64,000 nucleotides of DNA from Kofleriaceae bacterium. Lineage in GTDB: Bacteria > Myxococcota_A > Polyangia > Haliangiales > Haliangiaceae. This document shows, in pieces, positions 1 through 8,437 of the stretch (positions within the stretch are counted from its first letter, which is position 1; each line of letters opens with the position of its first letter). The position numbers and the translations under genes are program-made. Where the stretch lies: contig JACKDR010000013.1 in the NCBI GenBank assembly GCA_020633495.1, positions 62,001-126,000 of the forward strand, read 5' to 3'. The notes beneath the pieces were generated by a model that was not told where the DNA came from, did no database searches, and saw nothing but the letters and a program-made list of their open reading frames with translations.

Positions 1-757
1 AGCGCTCGACCGCGAGGCCACGGCGCAGGATGCCGCCGCGCGCGGTCTCGAGGATCGCGACGTCGACGTCGGGGTGGCGCAGGACCCGGCGGGCGGCGTC
101 GGGGCCGCTCCAGTCGCCGCGCTCGACGTAGCGGCCGTCGACGACGACGCCGTCGGACGACGACAGCCCGGGCCGACGCCCGGCGAGCTGGGCCATCCGC
201 GCGACCAGCCGGGTCGTCGTGGTCTTGCCGTTGGTGCCGGTGACCAGCGCGACCGGTACGGTGCCGAGCCGGGCCCACGGCACGTCGTCCGGCGCCGGCA
301 GCGGCGCGGTCGCGGGGTAGCGCACCAGCCGGGCCCCGGCACCGAGCGTGACCTCGTCGTCGTCGATCAGCAGCGGCACGCCGCGGGCCCGCGCCGCGGC
401 GGCGAGCCGCGGCAGCTGCGGCCGCGGCGCGAGGTCGACGGTCGGCAGCGGCGCCGGCGCGCCGCCGGCCAGCCGGGCCGCCGCGCTGGCCACCGCCCAC
501 TCGTTGACCTCGGTGGCCGGCATCAGGGCGTCGAGCGGCGCCACGAAGAACAGCGCGGCGCCGCCGCGGTAGTGGCGGACGTGGACGTCGTCGGCGGGCC
601 AGCCCAGGGCGGCGAGCGCGCGGCCCAGCTCCTCCCGCCACAGCGCGACCGCGTGCGCCGGATCGTCGCCGCCCTCGAAGACGACCTCGGCGATCGCGCC
701 CGGCGCCGCGGCGTAGAGGTTGGGCCCGGTCAGCCGCCGGGACTCGTCGAGCTGCAT
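1..757 (-). CDS. Mur ligase family protein, cyanophycin-synthetase-like (3' end outside window)
   Basis: Starts at ATG 757 and runs off the left edge, so about 252 N-terminal residues are visible. A P-loop GTNGKTTTTR begins near residue 174 and is followed by ILETARGGILRRG. Both match the Mur-ligase half of cyanophycin synthetase; the neighbouring cphA has GTNGKTTTSR and LETARGGLLRAG. The first 170 residues (beginning MQLDESRRLTGPNLY) show no ATP-grasp domain, so it is a Mur ligase without the aspartate-adding half. It begins 7 bp after the cphA stop and is the last visible gene of the cyanophycin operon. An ATP-dependent amide ligase acting on cyanophycin or its building blocks is inferred from context; the substrate is not known. 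Confidence 0.85.
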   Translation of the reverse strand, partial: MQLDESRRLTGPNLYAAAPGAIAEVVFEGGDDPAHAVALWREELGRALAALGWPADDVHVRHYRGGAALFFVAPLDALMPATEVNEWAVASAAARLAGGAPAPLPTVDLAPRPQLPRLAAAARARGVPLLIDDDEVTLGAGARLVRYPATAPLPAPDDVPWARLGTVPVALVTGTNGKTTTTRLVARMAQLAGRRPGLSSSDGVVVDGRYVERGDWSGPDAARRVLRHPDVDVAILETARGGILRRGLAVER

Positions 758-764
758 CGGCGGC

Positions 765-3587
765 TCAGTCGTCGGTCTGGCGGGCCAGGCGGACGCCGCG
801 TTCGTCGGCGATCAGCGTCATGCCGTCGAGCGACGGCTCGGCGACGTCGCCGAGCCCTGGTGGCGCCCCGGTCGGCGGCGACGCCGCGGGCGACGCGGCC
901 GGCGACGCGGCGCCGCCCTCGGCCGGCGGGCCGCCCTTGAAGTAGATGATCTGCTTCCACGACCGGGTGATGTTGTCGCCGAAGATGACGACCAGATCGC
1001 CCGGCCGCGCCATCGCCAGCGCGGCCTCGATCGACTGCTGCTCGTCGACGATGACCTGCACGCGCTCGGCGGCGACGCCGTCGTCGAGCAGCGTCCGGGC
1101 CAGCAGCTGCGGCACCTCGTCGGGGGCGCGGCCGCGCGGATCCTCGTCGCGGCGCAGGATCAGGTGGTCGAAGGCCGCGGCCGCGGACCGCGCGATGTCG
1201 CGGATGTCCTCGTCGCGGCGATCGCCGGGCGCCGACAGCACGCCGATCCGCCGCCCGGCGACGTCGAGCCGGCGCACCAGATCGGCCATCGCCGCCACCG
1301 CGGCCGGGTTGTGGCCGTAGTCGAGGATGACCTTGAACGGCAGCTTGTCGTAGACGTTGAGCCGGCCCGGGGCCTGGAAGAAGGTGCTGTCGAACGTGCG
1401 CAGGCCCTGGCGGATGTTCTCGATCTTGACGCCCATCGCGTAGGCCATGACCGCCGCGAACATCGCGTTCTGGACGTTGTGCAGGGCCCGGCCCTCGAGC
1501 GTCGCCGGGATCAGGTGGGTCCACACCAGCGGCAGGTGGGTGCCGCGATCGTAGAGCGTGATCATCTGGCCGCGGATCTGCTCCTCGAGCACCGCCGCCA
1601 GCCCGCCGGCCGCGATGTGCTGGCGGACCAGGTCGTGGCGCGGGTTCATCGTGACGTAGGCGATGCGCGACGCCTCGGTGTGGTCGGCCATCGCCAGGCT
1701 GAGCGCGTCGTCGGCGTTGAGCACCGCGCACTCGGTCGCGACCTCGACGACGATCCGCTTGATCAGCGCCAGCTGCTCGAGCGTGTCGACGCCCTTGAGC
1801 CCGAGGTGATCGGCGCTGACGTTGAGCACCGCGCCGACGTCGCAGCTGCGGTAGCCCATGCCCGCGCGCAAGAGGCCGCCGCGCGCGGTCTCGAGCACGG
1901 CGAGGTCGACCTGGGGATCGCGCAGCACCATCTGGGCGGCGCGCGGCCCGGTCATGTCGCCGACCACCGTGCGCTCGCCGTCGACGTAGACGCCGTCGGT
2001 GGTGGCCAGGCCGACCTTGCGGCCGTCCATCTTGTGGATGTGGGCCAGCATGCGCGAGGTCGTGGTCTTGCCGTTGGTCCCGGTGACCGCGGCGATCGGG
2101 ATCCGCGCCGGCGTCCCGGGCGGGAACAGGCTGTCGATCACCGGGCCGGCGACGTCGCGCGGCTTGCCCTCGGTGGGCGCCAGGTGCATCCGGAACCCGG
2201 GCGCGGCGTTGACCTCGCAGATGCCGCCGCCGACCTCGCGGTACGACCGGCTGATGTCGACGGTGATGAAGTCGATGCCGGCGACGTCGAGGCCGATCGC
2301 CTGGGCGGCGCGGACCGCCATCTCCTGGTTGTCGGGGTGGACGACGTCGGTGAGATCGATCGCCGTGCCGCCGGTCGACAGGTTGCCGGTCGAGCGCAGG
2401 AACAGCACGTCCCCCGCCGGCAGCACCGTCGCCGCGGTGACGCCGCGCTGCTCCATCAGGCGCTCGGCCTGGTGATCGAACTCGAGGCGGGTCAGCACCT
2501 TCTCGTGGCCGATGCCGCGGCGCGGGTCGGCGTTGACCAGCTCGACCAGCTCGGCGACGGTGTGGACGCCGTCGCCGACGACGTGGCCGGGCACCCGCTT
2601 GGCCACCGCGATCAGCCGGCCGTCGACCACCAGCATGCGGTGGTCGAAGCCCGGCAGGTAGGTCTCGACGACGATCGTCCGGGCGTGCTCGCGCGCCTTG
2701 TCGAACGCGACCCGCACCTGGTCGTTGGTCTCGAGGTTGATCGACACGCCGCGGCCATGGTTGGCGTCGAGCGGCTTGACCACGACCGGGTAGCCGAGGC
2801 GGCGCGCCGCCCGCACCGCCTCCTCGGCGCTGCGCGCCAGCCGCTGCTGCGGCACCGGCAGGCCGAGGTCGCCGAGGATGCGGTTGGTCTCCTCCTTGTC
2901 GCCGGCGATCTCGACCGCGATCTGGCGGGTCTCGCTGGTGACCGTGGCCTGGATCCGCTTCTGGTACTTGCCGTGGCCGAACTGGACCAGCGAGTGATCG
3001 TTGAGGCGCAGCCACGGGATGCCCCGGGCCTCGGCGGCGCGCACCAGCGACCCGGTCGACGGCCCGAGCTGGCGCCGCTGCGCCAGCGTGATCAGCTCCT
3101 CGAGCTCGGCCTGGAAGTCGAAGGCCGGCTCGTCGGCGGCCGGCGCCGCCGCGGCGTCGCGCAGCTCGGCCGGCAGCAGCGACTGCAGGAGGCGCATGCC
3201 GAGGTCGGCCGCGGCCTCGCCGACCCGCTCCTCCTCGTACTCGAAGACGACGTGGTACTGGCCGGGGGTGTCGCCGACCGACCGGGTCTTGCCGAACGTG
3301 ACCTGGGCGCCGGCGAGCTGCTGGACCTCGATCGTGACGTGCTCGAGGACGTGGCCCAGCCAGGTGCCGTCGTCCTCGGTCAGGCGCCGCACGAACCCGC
3401 CGGGCTCGCCGTAGGAGCAGGTGTGCTGGTCGAGGGTCGGCAGCGCCGCCAGCAGGCGGCCGTTGAAGCCGTCGATCCGGCCGCTGGGCCAGGCCTCGAG
3501 CGGCCCCAGCTCGACGGTGAGGCGCATGACCGGGAAGTGCGCGTACTGGCTGGGGCCGCGGTAGACGCGCCGCTCGAGGATCTTCAT
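765..3587 (-). CDS. cphA: Cyanophycin synthetase
   Basis: Makes cyanophycin, multi-L-arginyl-poly-L-aspartate, in the cytoplasm from Asp, Arg and ATP. The 940 residues show the family order: an N-terminal domain (MKILERRVYRGPSQYAHFP start), an ATP-grasp domain at about 220-480 (VVKPLDANHGRGVSIN; later GGGICEVNAAPGFRMH), and a Mur-ligase domain from about 495 with P-loop GTNGKTTTSR, LETARGGLLRAG and NVSADHLGLKG. The last 60 residues add a PAASPAASP-type low-complexity stretch and a short acidic end, making it somewhat longer than usual CphA. Its ATG overlaps the cphB stop (ATGA), so the two are translationally coupled, and the enzymes that degrade the polymer are encoded just upstream. Confidence 0.96.
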   Translation of the reverse strand: MKILERRVYRGPSQYAHFPVMRLTVELGPLEAWPSGRIDGFNGRLLAALPTLDQHTCSYGEPGGFVRRLTEDDGTWLGHVLEHVTIEVQQLAGAQVTFGKTRSVGDTPGQYHVVFEYEEERVGEAAADLGMRLLQSLLPAELRDAAAAPAADEPAFDFQAELEELITLAQRRQLGPSTGSLVRAAEARGIPWLRLNDHSLVQFGHGKYQKRIQATVTSETRQIAVEIAGDKEETNRILGDLGLPVPQQRLARSAEEAVRAARRLGYPVVVKPLDANHGRGVSINLETNDQVRVAFDKAREHARTIVVETYLPGFDHRMLVVDGRLIAVAKRVPGHVVGDGVHTVAELVELVNADPRRGIGHEKVLTRLEFDHQAERLMEQRGVTAATVLPAGDVLFLRSTGNLSTGGTAIDLTDVVHPDNQEMAVRAAQAIGLDVAGIDFITVDISRSYREVGGGICEVNAAPGFRMHLAPTEGKPRDVAGPVIDSLFPPGTPARIPIAAVTGTNGKTTTSRMLAHIHKMDGRKVGLATTDGVYVDGERTVVGDMTGPRAAQMVLRDPQVDLAVLETARGGLLRAGMGYRSCDVGAVLNVSADHLGLKGVDTLEQLALIKRIVVEVATECAVLNADDALSLAMADHTEASRIAYVTMNPRHDLVRQHIAAGGLAAVLEEQIRGQMITLYDRGTHLPLVWTHLIPATLEGRALHNVQNAMFAAVMAYAMGVKIENIRQGLRTFDSTFFQAPGRLNVYDKLPFKVILDYGHNPAAVAAMADLVRRLDVAGRRIGVLSAPGDRRDEDIRDIARSAAAAFDHLILRRDEDPRGRAPDEVPQLLARTLLDDGVAAERVQVIVDEQQSIEAALAMARPGDLVVIFGDNITRSWKQIIYFKGGPPAEGGAASPAASPAASPPTGAPPGLGDVAEPSLDGMTLIADERGVRLARQTDD

Positions 3588-4429
3588 GCCGACTCCGGGT
3601 GGGCCCTGGGCGGCGGCGAGGCGACCCGGGTGTGCAGGTTGAACGTCGCGCCGTTGGTGAGGACGTGGAGCTGGACGCCGGTCATGCAGATGGGCTCGCC
3701 CTGCGCGACCTGCGCCATCGACGAGTGGGTCAGCCCCGAGACGTCGACCACGGTGATCGCGCCCGAGCCGACGACCTCGACGCGATCGTCGGGGTCGAGG
3801 AAGGCCGCGGTGTCCTCGTCGAGGCCGAGCCCGGTGGCGAACGGGTTGTAGGCCAGCGCGCTGAGCAGGCGGCCGAGGCGGTCGCGCTGGCGGAAGTGCT
3901 GGTCGATGATGACCCGGTTGGTGAGGCCGAAGCCGGGCGCCAGGACCGCGGCGCCGGCCAGGGGCGTCGCGCCCTCGGTGCCGAACGCGATCATGTGCTC
4001 GGACAGGATCGCGGCGCCGGCGCTGGTGCCGCCGATCGACACGCCGCGGGCGTTCTGCGACCGCAGCAGCTTGGCGATCGGCGTGCCGCCGAGGATCGTC
4101 GACAGCCGCAGCTGATCGCCCCCCGTGAGGAAGATGCCGGTGGCCTGCTCGAGGTAGGCGTACCAGTCGGCGCGGCTGGCGTCGCCGCGCTCGGCGTAGG
4201 CCAGGGCCCGGACCGACGCCACGCCGATGTCCTCGAACAGGCGCTCGTAGCGGGCACCGGTGTCGGCCAGCTTCGACGCCGTCGGGATCACCGCGATGCG
4301 CGCGTCGGCGCCGCCGGCGATCTCGGTGAAGCGGCGCAGGATGCGGACGTCATGGATCTTGTCCTCGGCGCCGCCGACCGGGACGATCCAGCCACGCCGG
4401 TGCTCGGACTCCACGCGCGCGGGGCTCAC
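3584..4429 (-). CDS. cphB: Cyanophycinase
   Basis: Serine exopeptidase that cuts cyanophycin into beta-Asp-Arg dipeptides. The reading frame is open far upstream, but GTG 4429 overlaps the iadA stop (GTGA) and gives 281 residues, the usual size for intracellular cyanophycinase. The protein then begins MSPARVESEHRRGWIVPVGG. Visible family features are GGAEDK near the N terminus, FLTGGDQLRL, the nucleophile motif IGGTSAGA (Ser about 136), GFGLTNRVIIDQHF and LGLDEDTAAF. No signal peptide is seen, so it should be cytoplasmic. The stop overlaps the cphA ATG (ATGA). Polymer synthesis and breakdown are therefore encoded on one transcript. Confidence 0.95.
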   Translation of the reverse strand: MSPARVESEHRRGWIVPVGGAEDKIHDVRILRRFTEIAGGADARIAVIPTASKLADTGARYERLFEDIGVASVRALAYAERGDASRADWYAYLEQATGIFLTGGDQLRLSTILGGTPIAKLLRSQNARGVSIGGTSAGAAILSEHMIAFGTEGATPLAGAAVLAPGFGLTNRVIIDQHFRQRDRLGRLLSALAYNPFATGLGLDEDTAAFLDPDDRVEVVGSGAITVVDVSGLTHSSMAQVAQGEPICMTGVQLHVLTNGATFNLHTRVASPPPRAHPESA

Positions 4430-5580
4430 GAGGTCGCTCGCTCGAACATCCCGAACATCATCTGCTTTCCGCCGCGGATCATCCAGCGCCCGCGCGCGAT
4501 CACGCCGTCGATCGCGCCGGCGGCATCGAGGATGACCAGGTCGGCGTCGTGGCCGACGACCAGCCGGCCCTTGCCGGGGAGGCGCAGCTGGTCGGCGACG
4601 TTGGACGTGAACACCGGGACCACCCGCTCGAGGGGCAGGCCGCGCCCGACCAGCGCGCGCAGCGCGGCGAGCAGGGTCGACGGCCGGCCCACGTCCATCG
4701 AGGTCAGGCGGCCGTCGCCGTCGAAGACCGGCAGGCAGCCGGCGCCGTCGGAGCTGCAGGTCAGGCGCGCGGCCGGGAACCCCGGCGCGTCCAGGCAGCG
4801 CACGATCGCGTCGGGGGCGTCGTCGCTGGCGTCGAAGGCGGTGACGTCGATCGGCACGCCGTGGCTGGTCGCGAGCGCGATCGCCTCGGCGAGCAGGCGC
4901 GGGTTGCGGTTGACGTGGGTGGGCTGGAACACCCGCGCCGGCAGCTCGGCGGTGTCGAGGGCGCGGCGCACCAGGTCGAGGCCGCGGGCGCCGTCGCCGA
5001 GGTGGAGGTGGACGATGCCGGCCTTGCCGGTGGTCAGCCCGGCGACGTGGCAGTCGGACGCGATCCGCAGCAGCTCGTCGAGGGTCGGCTGCGACGACCG
5101 GTGATCGCTGAGCGCGAGCTCGCCGACGCCGATGATCGGATCGACGAAGACGACGTCGCCGCGGACCGTGCCGGTGAGGGTGCGCGGCGGCACCTGGTAG
5201 CCGCCGCCGTAGCACCACGCCGACAGGCCCTCGGCGCGCAGGCCCAGGGTGCGGGCGACCAGGTCCTCGATCGTGCGCGTCGTGGTGTCGGTGCCGAGCA
5301 GCCCGACGACGCTGGTGACGCCGGCGCGCACCAGCGTGCCGAGGGTGACCGGCGGCACCCGCGACGCGAAGCCGGACTCGCCGCCGCCGCCGCCGAGGTG
5401 GACGTGGCCGTCGATCAGCCCGGGGATGACGCGGGCGCCGGCGAGGTCGACCTCGTCGGCGAGCGGGGTCGCGGGCAGCGCCTCGCCGATCGCGAGCACG
5501 CGCTCGCCGCCGATCAGCAGGTCGCGGCGGCCGCGGGCCTCGGGGGCGTACAGCTCGGCGTTGCGCAGCAGGGTCAGCAC
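4426..5580 (-). CDS. iadA: Isoaspartyl (beta-aspartyl) dipeptidase
   Basis: Metal-dependent amidohydrolase that splits beta-aspartyl dipeptides; with cyanophycinase it completes release of Asp and Arg from cyanophycin. The 384 residues contain GLIDGHVHLGGGGGE (metal-binding HxH plus the Gly-rich loop typical of IadA), TSVVGLLGTD, GKAGIVHLHLGD, QPTHVNRNPRLL and SSDGAGCLPVFD, then a closing beta domain with GHDADLVILD. Length agrees with the family (about 390). The start codon is GTG 5580. It is upstream of cphB with a GTGA overlap. Placing iadA in the cph operon argues for cyanophycin recycling rather than general protein repair. Confidence 0.95.
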   Translation of the reverse strand: MLTLLRNAELYAPEARGRRDLLIGGERVLAIGEALPATPLADEVDLAGARVIPGLIDGHVHLGGGGGESGFASRVPPVTLGTLVRAGVTSVVGLLGTDTTTRTIEDLVARTLGLRAEGLSAWCYGGGYQVPPRTLTGTVRGDVVFVDPIIGVGELALSDHRSSQPTLDELLRIASDCHVAGLTTGKAGIVHLHLGDGARGLDLVRRALDTAELPARVFQPTHVNRNPRLLAEAIALATSHGVPIDVTAFDASDDAPDAIVRCLDAPGFPAARLTCSSDGAGCLPVFDGDGRLTSMDVGRPSTLLAALRALVGRGLPLERVVPVFTSNVADQLRLPGKGRLVVGHDADLVILDAAGAIDGVIARGRWMIRGGKQMMFGMFERATS

Positions 5581-5628
5581 GGACGGCGGTTCTACCGCGA
5601 ACCCTCCCCGGCCGGGGGCCCTGCCGGC

Positions 5629-5907
5629 TCAGCCGGGCGGCCGCTCGGAGCTCTCGATCGCCAGCAGCACCGACACGAACGGGGTCAGCGTCACGAGCTC
5701 GCGCCGCGACCCGTACAAGGCCAGCAGGGCCTGGACGATCGGGTTGCGCAGGTCGAGGCGCGTGCTCGCCGGCTGCGACGCGCCGGCGGTGCGGCGGATC
5801 GCGGCCCGCCACCGGGGCGTCGTGCGGTAGCGCGCGCCGTCGCGCTGCAGCACGCCGTCGGCGGCGAGCTGGGCGAGGACCTCGAGCAGGCTGGCGGGCG
5901 CGGTCAC
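5629..5907 (-). CDS. Small hypothetical protein (92 aa)
   Basis: Start GTG 5907 overlaps the stop of the gene upstream (GTGA) and gives 92 residues, beginning MTAPASLLEVLAQLAADG. Helix-rich, with a short basic middle (TPRWRAAIRRTAG) and a hydrophobic C-terminal half (IVQALLALYGSRRELVTLT). The N-terminal part could be a small winged-helix or helix-bundle fold, but no family is recognised. It lies 48 bp upstream of iadA on the same strand and may be the second gene of the cyanophycin transcript. A much longer frame is open upstream; the coupled start is preferred because the 96-aa gene fills that stretch. Confidence 0.6.
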   Translation of the reverse strand: MTAPASLLEVLAQLAADGVLQRDGARYRTTPRWRAAIRRTAGASQPASTRLDLRNPIVQALLALYGSRRELVTLTPFVSVLLAIESSERPPG

Positions 5908-6194
5908 CCCGGCGGCCGCGATGCCGCGCGCGCGGCGTCGATCTCGCGCTGCTCCTTCAGGCCCAGGTACTTGCTGCGGGTCAGCCAGCCGCTGAGGCGC
6001 TCGGTGATCATCGCCGGCAGGTGGTCGAGATCGCCGACCAGGAGCTCGTCGACCTCGACCAGCGCGGCCTCGAGATCGGTCCGCGTCGGCGACGCCTCGC
6101 CCGGCGCCAGGTGCGCGAGCGCCTGCTGGAGCTCGAAGCGCCTGGTCTCGCACGCCACCCGGATGCCCTGCCCTGTCTTCTGCGGATCTGCCAT
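5904..6194 (-). CDS. Small hypothetical protein (96 aa)
   Basis: ATG 6194 is preceded by a good ribosome site (AGGAGG, six bases before the ATG), which decides the start over an in-frame ATG at 6218. The 96 residues (MADPQKTGQGIRVACETRRF...) are mostly helical and charged: ELQQALAHL, then DLEAALVEVDELLVGDLDHL, and a basic C terminus. No signal peptide or membrane segment, and no family recognised. It is the first gene of the run that leads into iadA-cphB-cphA and is coupled to the next small gene by GTGA. A function linked to the cyanophycin operon is possible from position only. Confidence 0.65.
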   Translation of the reverse strand: MADPQKTGQGIRVACETRRFELQQALAHLAPGEASPTRTDLEAALVEVDELLVGDLDHLPAMITERLSGWLTRSKYLGLKEQREIDAARAASRPPG

Positions 6195-6321
6195 CACCGA
6201 CCTCCTGCACGCCCCCATCGACGTCCGCTACCTGTAGCCACGATCCGGTGCGGAACAAGGCGCCGCGCCACGATGGCCCACCTTTCGCGTCCCGATCCCG
6301 GTCGGACCGGGGCCGCGCCCG

Positions 6322-7395
6322 TCACCAGCGCCGCTTGGGGCGGCGGCGACCAGGGCGCGCCGCCGGGCCCGGGCGGGCGCCCGCGCCACCGCCACCGCCG
6401 CCGCCACCGCCCGCCGCGGCGCGACCGGCCGGCGCCGCCGACGCGAACCGACCGGCCGGCGCGGGCGCCCGGGCGCGGTCGTCGCGGCGATCGTCGCGAC
6501 GGCCGGCGACCGGCCGGCGCGGCTCGGATCGCGGCGGCGGCCGGGCGTCGGACCGGGCGGCTGGCCGCGGGTCGGCCTGGCCGCGGTCGCGCGGGCGGTC
6601 GTCGCGGCGGCCGCGACGGTCCGGCCTGCGCGATGGCCGCGACGACCGCGGCGGCGGCGGCGGCGGCGGCACGAACTGCGGCGTCAGCTCGCCGGCGCGG
6701 TAGGCGCGCCAGATGGCGCGGCCGTCGGCGGCGTGCACCGCCAGCGACGGATCGAACCCGGCGACGAAGCGCACGACGCAGTCGAAGTCGCGCAGGAAGA
6801 AGAACTCGGCGCGCGAGCTGTGCGCCGCCGAGATGACCTGCGGGAAGTCGATGATCGTCGGGCCGTCGGCGGACGCCAGGATGTTGTACGGCGACAGATC
6901 GCCGTGGATCAGATCGCGACACAGCATCGCGATCAGCTGGGTCACCAGATCGGCGTAGACGCCGAGCGCCTCGTCGGGCGCGATCGCGACGTCGATCAGG
7001 CGCGGCGCGGGCCGGCCGGCGGCGTCGCGGACCAGCTCCATCAGCAGCACGCCCTCGTAGAACAGCACCGGCGCCGGCACCCGCACGCCGGTGCCGGCCA
7101 GCCTCGACAGCGCGTCGGCCTCCGCCGACTTCCACGCCTGCTCGGCGGCGTCGCGCCCGAAGCGGCCGCCGCGGTCGATCGCGCGCTGGGTGCGGGTGTT
7201 GCGGACCTTGCGGCCCTCCTTGTAGTCGGCGTTGCTCTTGAAGCTGCGGGTCGCGCGGTCCTTGTAGACCTTGGCCGCGACGATCTGGTCGCCGCGCCGG
7301 ACCAGCGAGATGTCGGCCTCCTTGCCGCTCTTGAGCCGGCCGAGGACCTCGTCGATGATGCCATCGGCGATCAGCAGATCGAGGGCGGAGGTCAT
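6322..7395 (-). CDS. RIO-family serine protein kinase with basic Arg/Gly/Pro-rich tail
   Basis: Cytoplasmic atypical kinase. The N-terminal 235 residues match RIO1-type kinases: SLVRRGDQIVAAKVYK (ATP-binding lysine), SFKSNADYKEGRKVRN, LMELV in the hinge, the catalytic loop LIHGDLSPYNIL and metal loop TIIDFPQ. ATG 7395 (MTSALDLLIADG) is preferred to a longer frame from 7440. After about residue 242 comes a Pro run, then about 115 residues of Arg/Asp/Pro/Gly-rich disordered sequence ending in a Gly run and RRRPKRRW. Such a tail could bind RNA or ribosomes; that is inference. It is transcribed divergently from the acyl-CoA dehydrogenase-like gene; the 122-bp gap should hold both promoters. Confidence 0.88.
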   Translation of the reverse strand: MTSALDLLIADGIIDEVLGRLKSGKEADISLVRRGDQIVAAKVYKDRATRSFKSNADYKEGRKVRNTRTQRAIDRGGRFGRDAAEQAWKSAEADALSRLAGTGVRVPAPVLFYEGVLLMELVRDAAGRPAPRLIDVAIAPDEALGVYADLVTQLIAMLCRDLIHGDLSPYNILASADGPTIIDFPQVISAAHSSRAEFFFLRDFDCVVRFVAGFDPSLAVHAADGRAIWRAYRAGELTPQFVPPPPPPPRSSRPSRRPDRRGRRDDRPRDRGQADPRPAARSDARPPPRSEPRRPVAGRRDDRRDDRARAPAPAGRFASAAPAGRAAAGGGGGGGGGAGARPGPAARPGRRRPKRRW

Positions 7396-7517
7396 CGACG
7401 GCGACAGGCGGTGGGGCGCACGGGCGCGGGAACCTAGCACCGCGGCGGCCCGCGAACACCAGGGAACGTCGCGGCATCCCCGTTGCCGCGCCCGGGCCCG
7501 GGTGGCAGCGTGCCGGG

Positions 7518-8436
7518 GTGGACGACCTGCTGCGCACCCTGCTCGATCCGTCGGGCGAGCCCCCCGCCGTCGACACCCTGCCCGCCTGGTGGGCGGCGAC
7601 CGGGCCCCACCGCGACGCCTGGGCCACCCCGGTCGACCGGGCGCTGGTCGGCGGCGCCTGCGCCGACCGCCTCGGCTTCGCGTTCGCGGCCGGCTACGCG
7701 GCGGCGCTGCACGCCCTGGTCCCCGGCGGCCGCGGCGAGCTCGCCGCGCTGTGCGCGACCGAGGCCGAGGGCGCCCACCCGCGCGCGATCCGCACCACGC
7801 TGACCCGCGACGGCGACGGCTACCGGCTGACCGGCCACAAGCGGTGGGCGACGGTCGCCTCCGAGGCGGCGTGGCTGCTGATCCTGGCCAGCACCGGCGT
7901 CGACGCCGCCGGCCGCAACCAGCTGCGCGCGGTCCGGATCGCGGCCGCCGCGCCCGGCGTCCGCCTGGTCCCGACCACCGCGCCGTTCGTCCCCGAGATC
8001 CCGCACGCCGAGGTCGTGCTCGAGGACGTCCGCGTCGCCGCCGACGACGTGCTGCCCGGCGACGGCTACGACGCCTACCTCAAGCCGTTCCGCACCGTCG
8101 AGGATCTCCACGTCCACGCCGCGCTGGTCGGCTACCTGATCGGCGTGGTCCGCCGCCACCGCCTCGACCCCGTCCACACCGAGCGCCTGCTCGCCCTGGC
8201 GCTGGCGACCCGCGGCCTCGCCACCGCCGGCGTCGCGGCGCCCGCGACCCACCTCGCCCTCGCCGGCGTCCTCGACCTGGTCGCCGCCGAGGTCGCCGCG
8301 ATCGAGGCCGCGTGGGCCGCCGCGCCCGACGACGAGTGGGACCCGCTGGCAGCGCGACCGCGCCCTGCTGCGGGTCGCCGGCGGCGCGCGGACGGCGCGC
8401 CGCGACCGCGCCCGCGCCGCCGTCGCGCCGGGGTAG
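7518..8436 (+). CDS. Acyl-CoA dehydrogenase-like protein, frameshifted near its 3' end
   Basis: Flavoenzyme fold of the acyl-CoA dehydrogenase family. The visible middle beta-domain (TRDGDGYRLTGHKRWATVAS, then HAEVVLEDVRVAADDVLPGDG) is followed by C-terminal helices. At about 305 aa it is short, lacking part of the usual N-terminal helical domain. The starting frame runs to 8486, into the neighbouring gene on the other strand, through basic sequence. The next frame gives WQRDRALLRVAGGARTARRD and a stop at 8434-8436, which is the expected family ending. One extra base around 8336-8350 (run GGGACCC) explains this. I annotate the corrected end. Substrate unknown; the catalytic glutamate was not located. 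Confidence 0.7.
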
Positions 8437-8437
8437 C

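Noticed and set aside
720..3851. A 1043-residue plus-strand frame opposite cphA
   Set aside because: Its composition (Ala/Arg/Asp/His/Val) is that of antisense to a GC-rich gene, it has no motif, and the minus strand encodes clear CphA.
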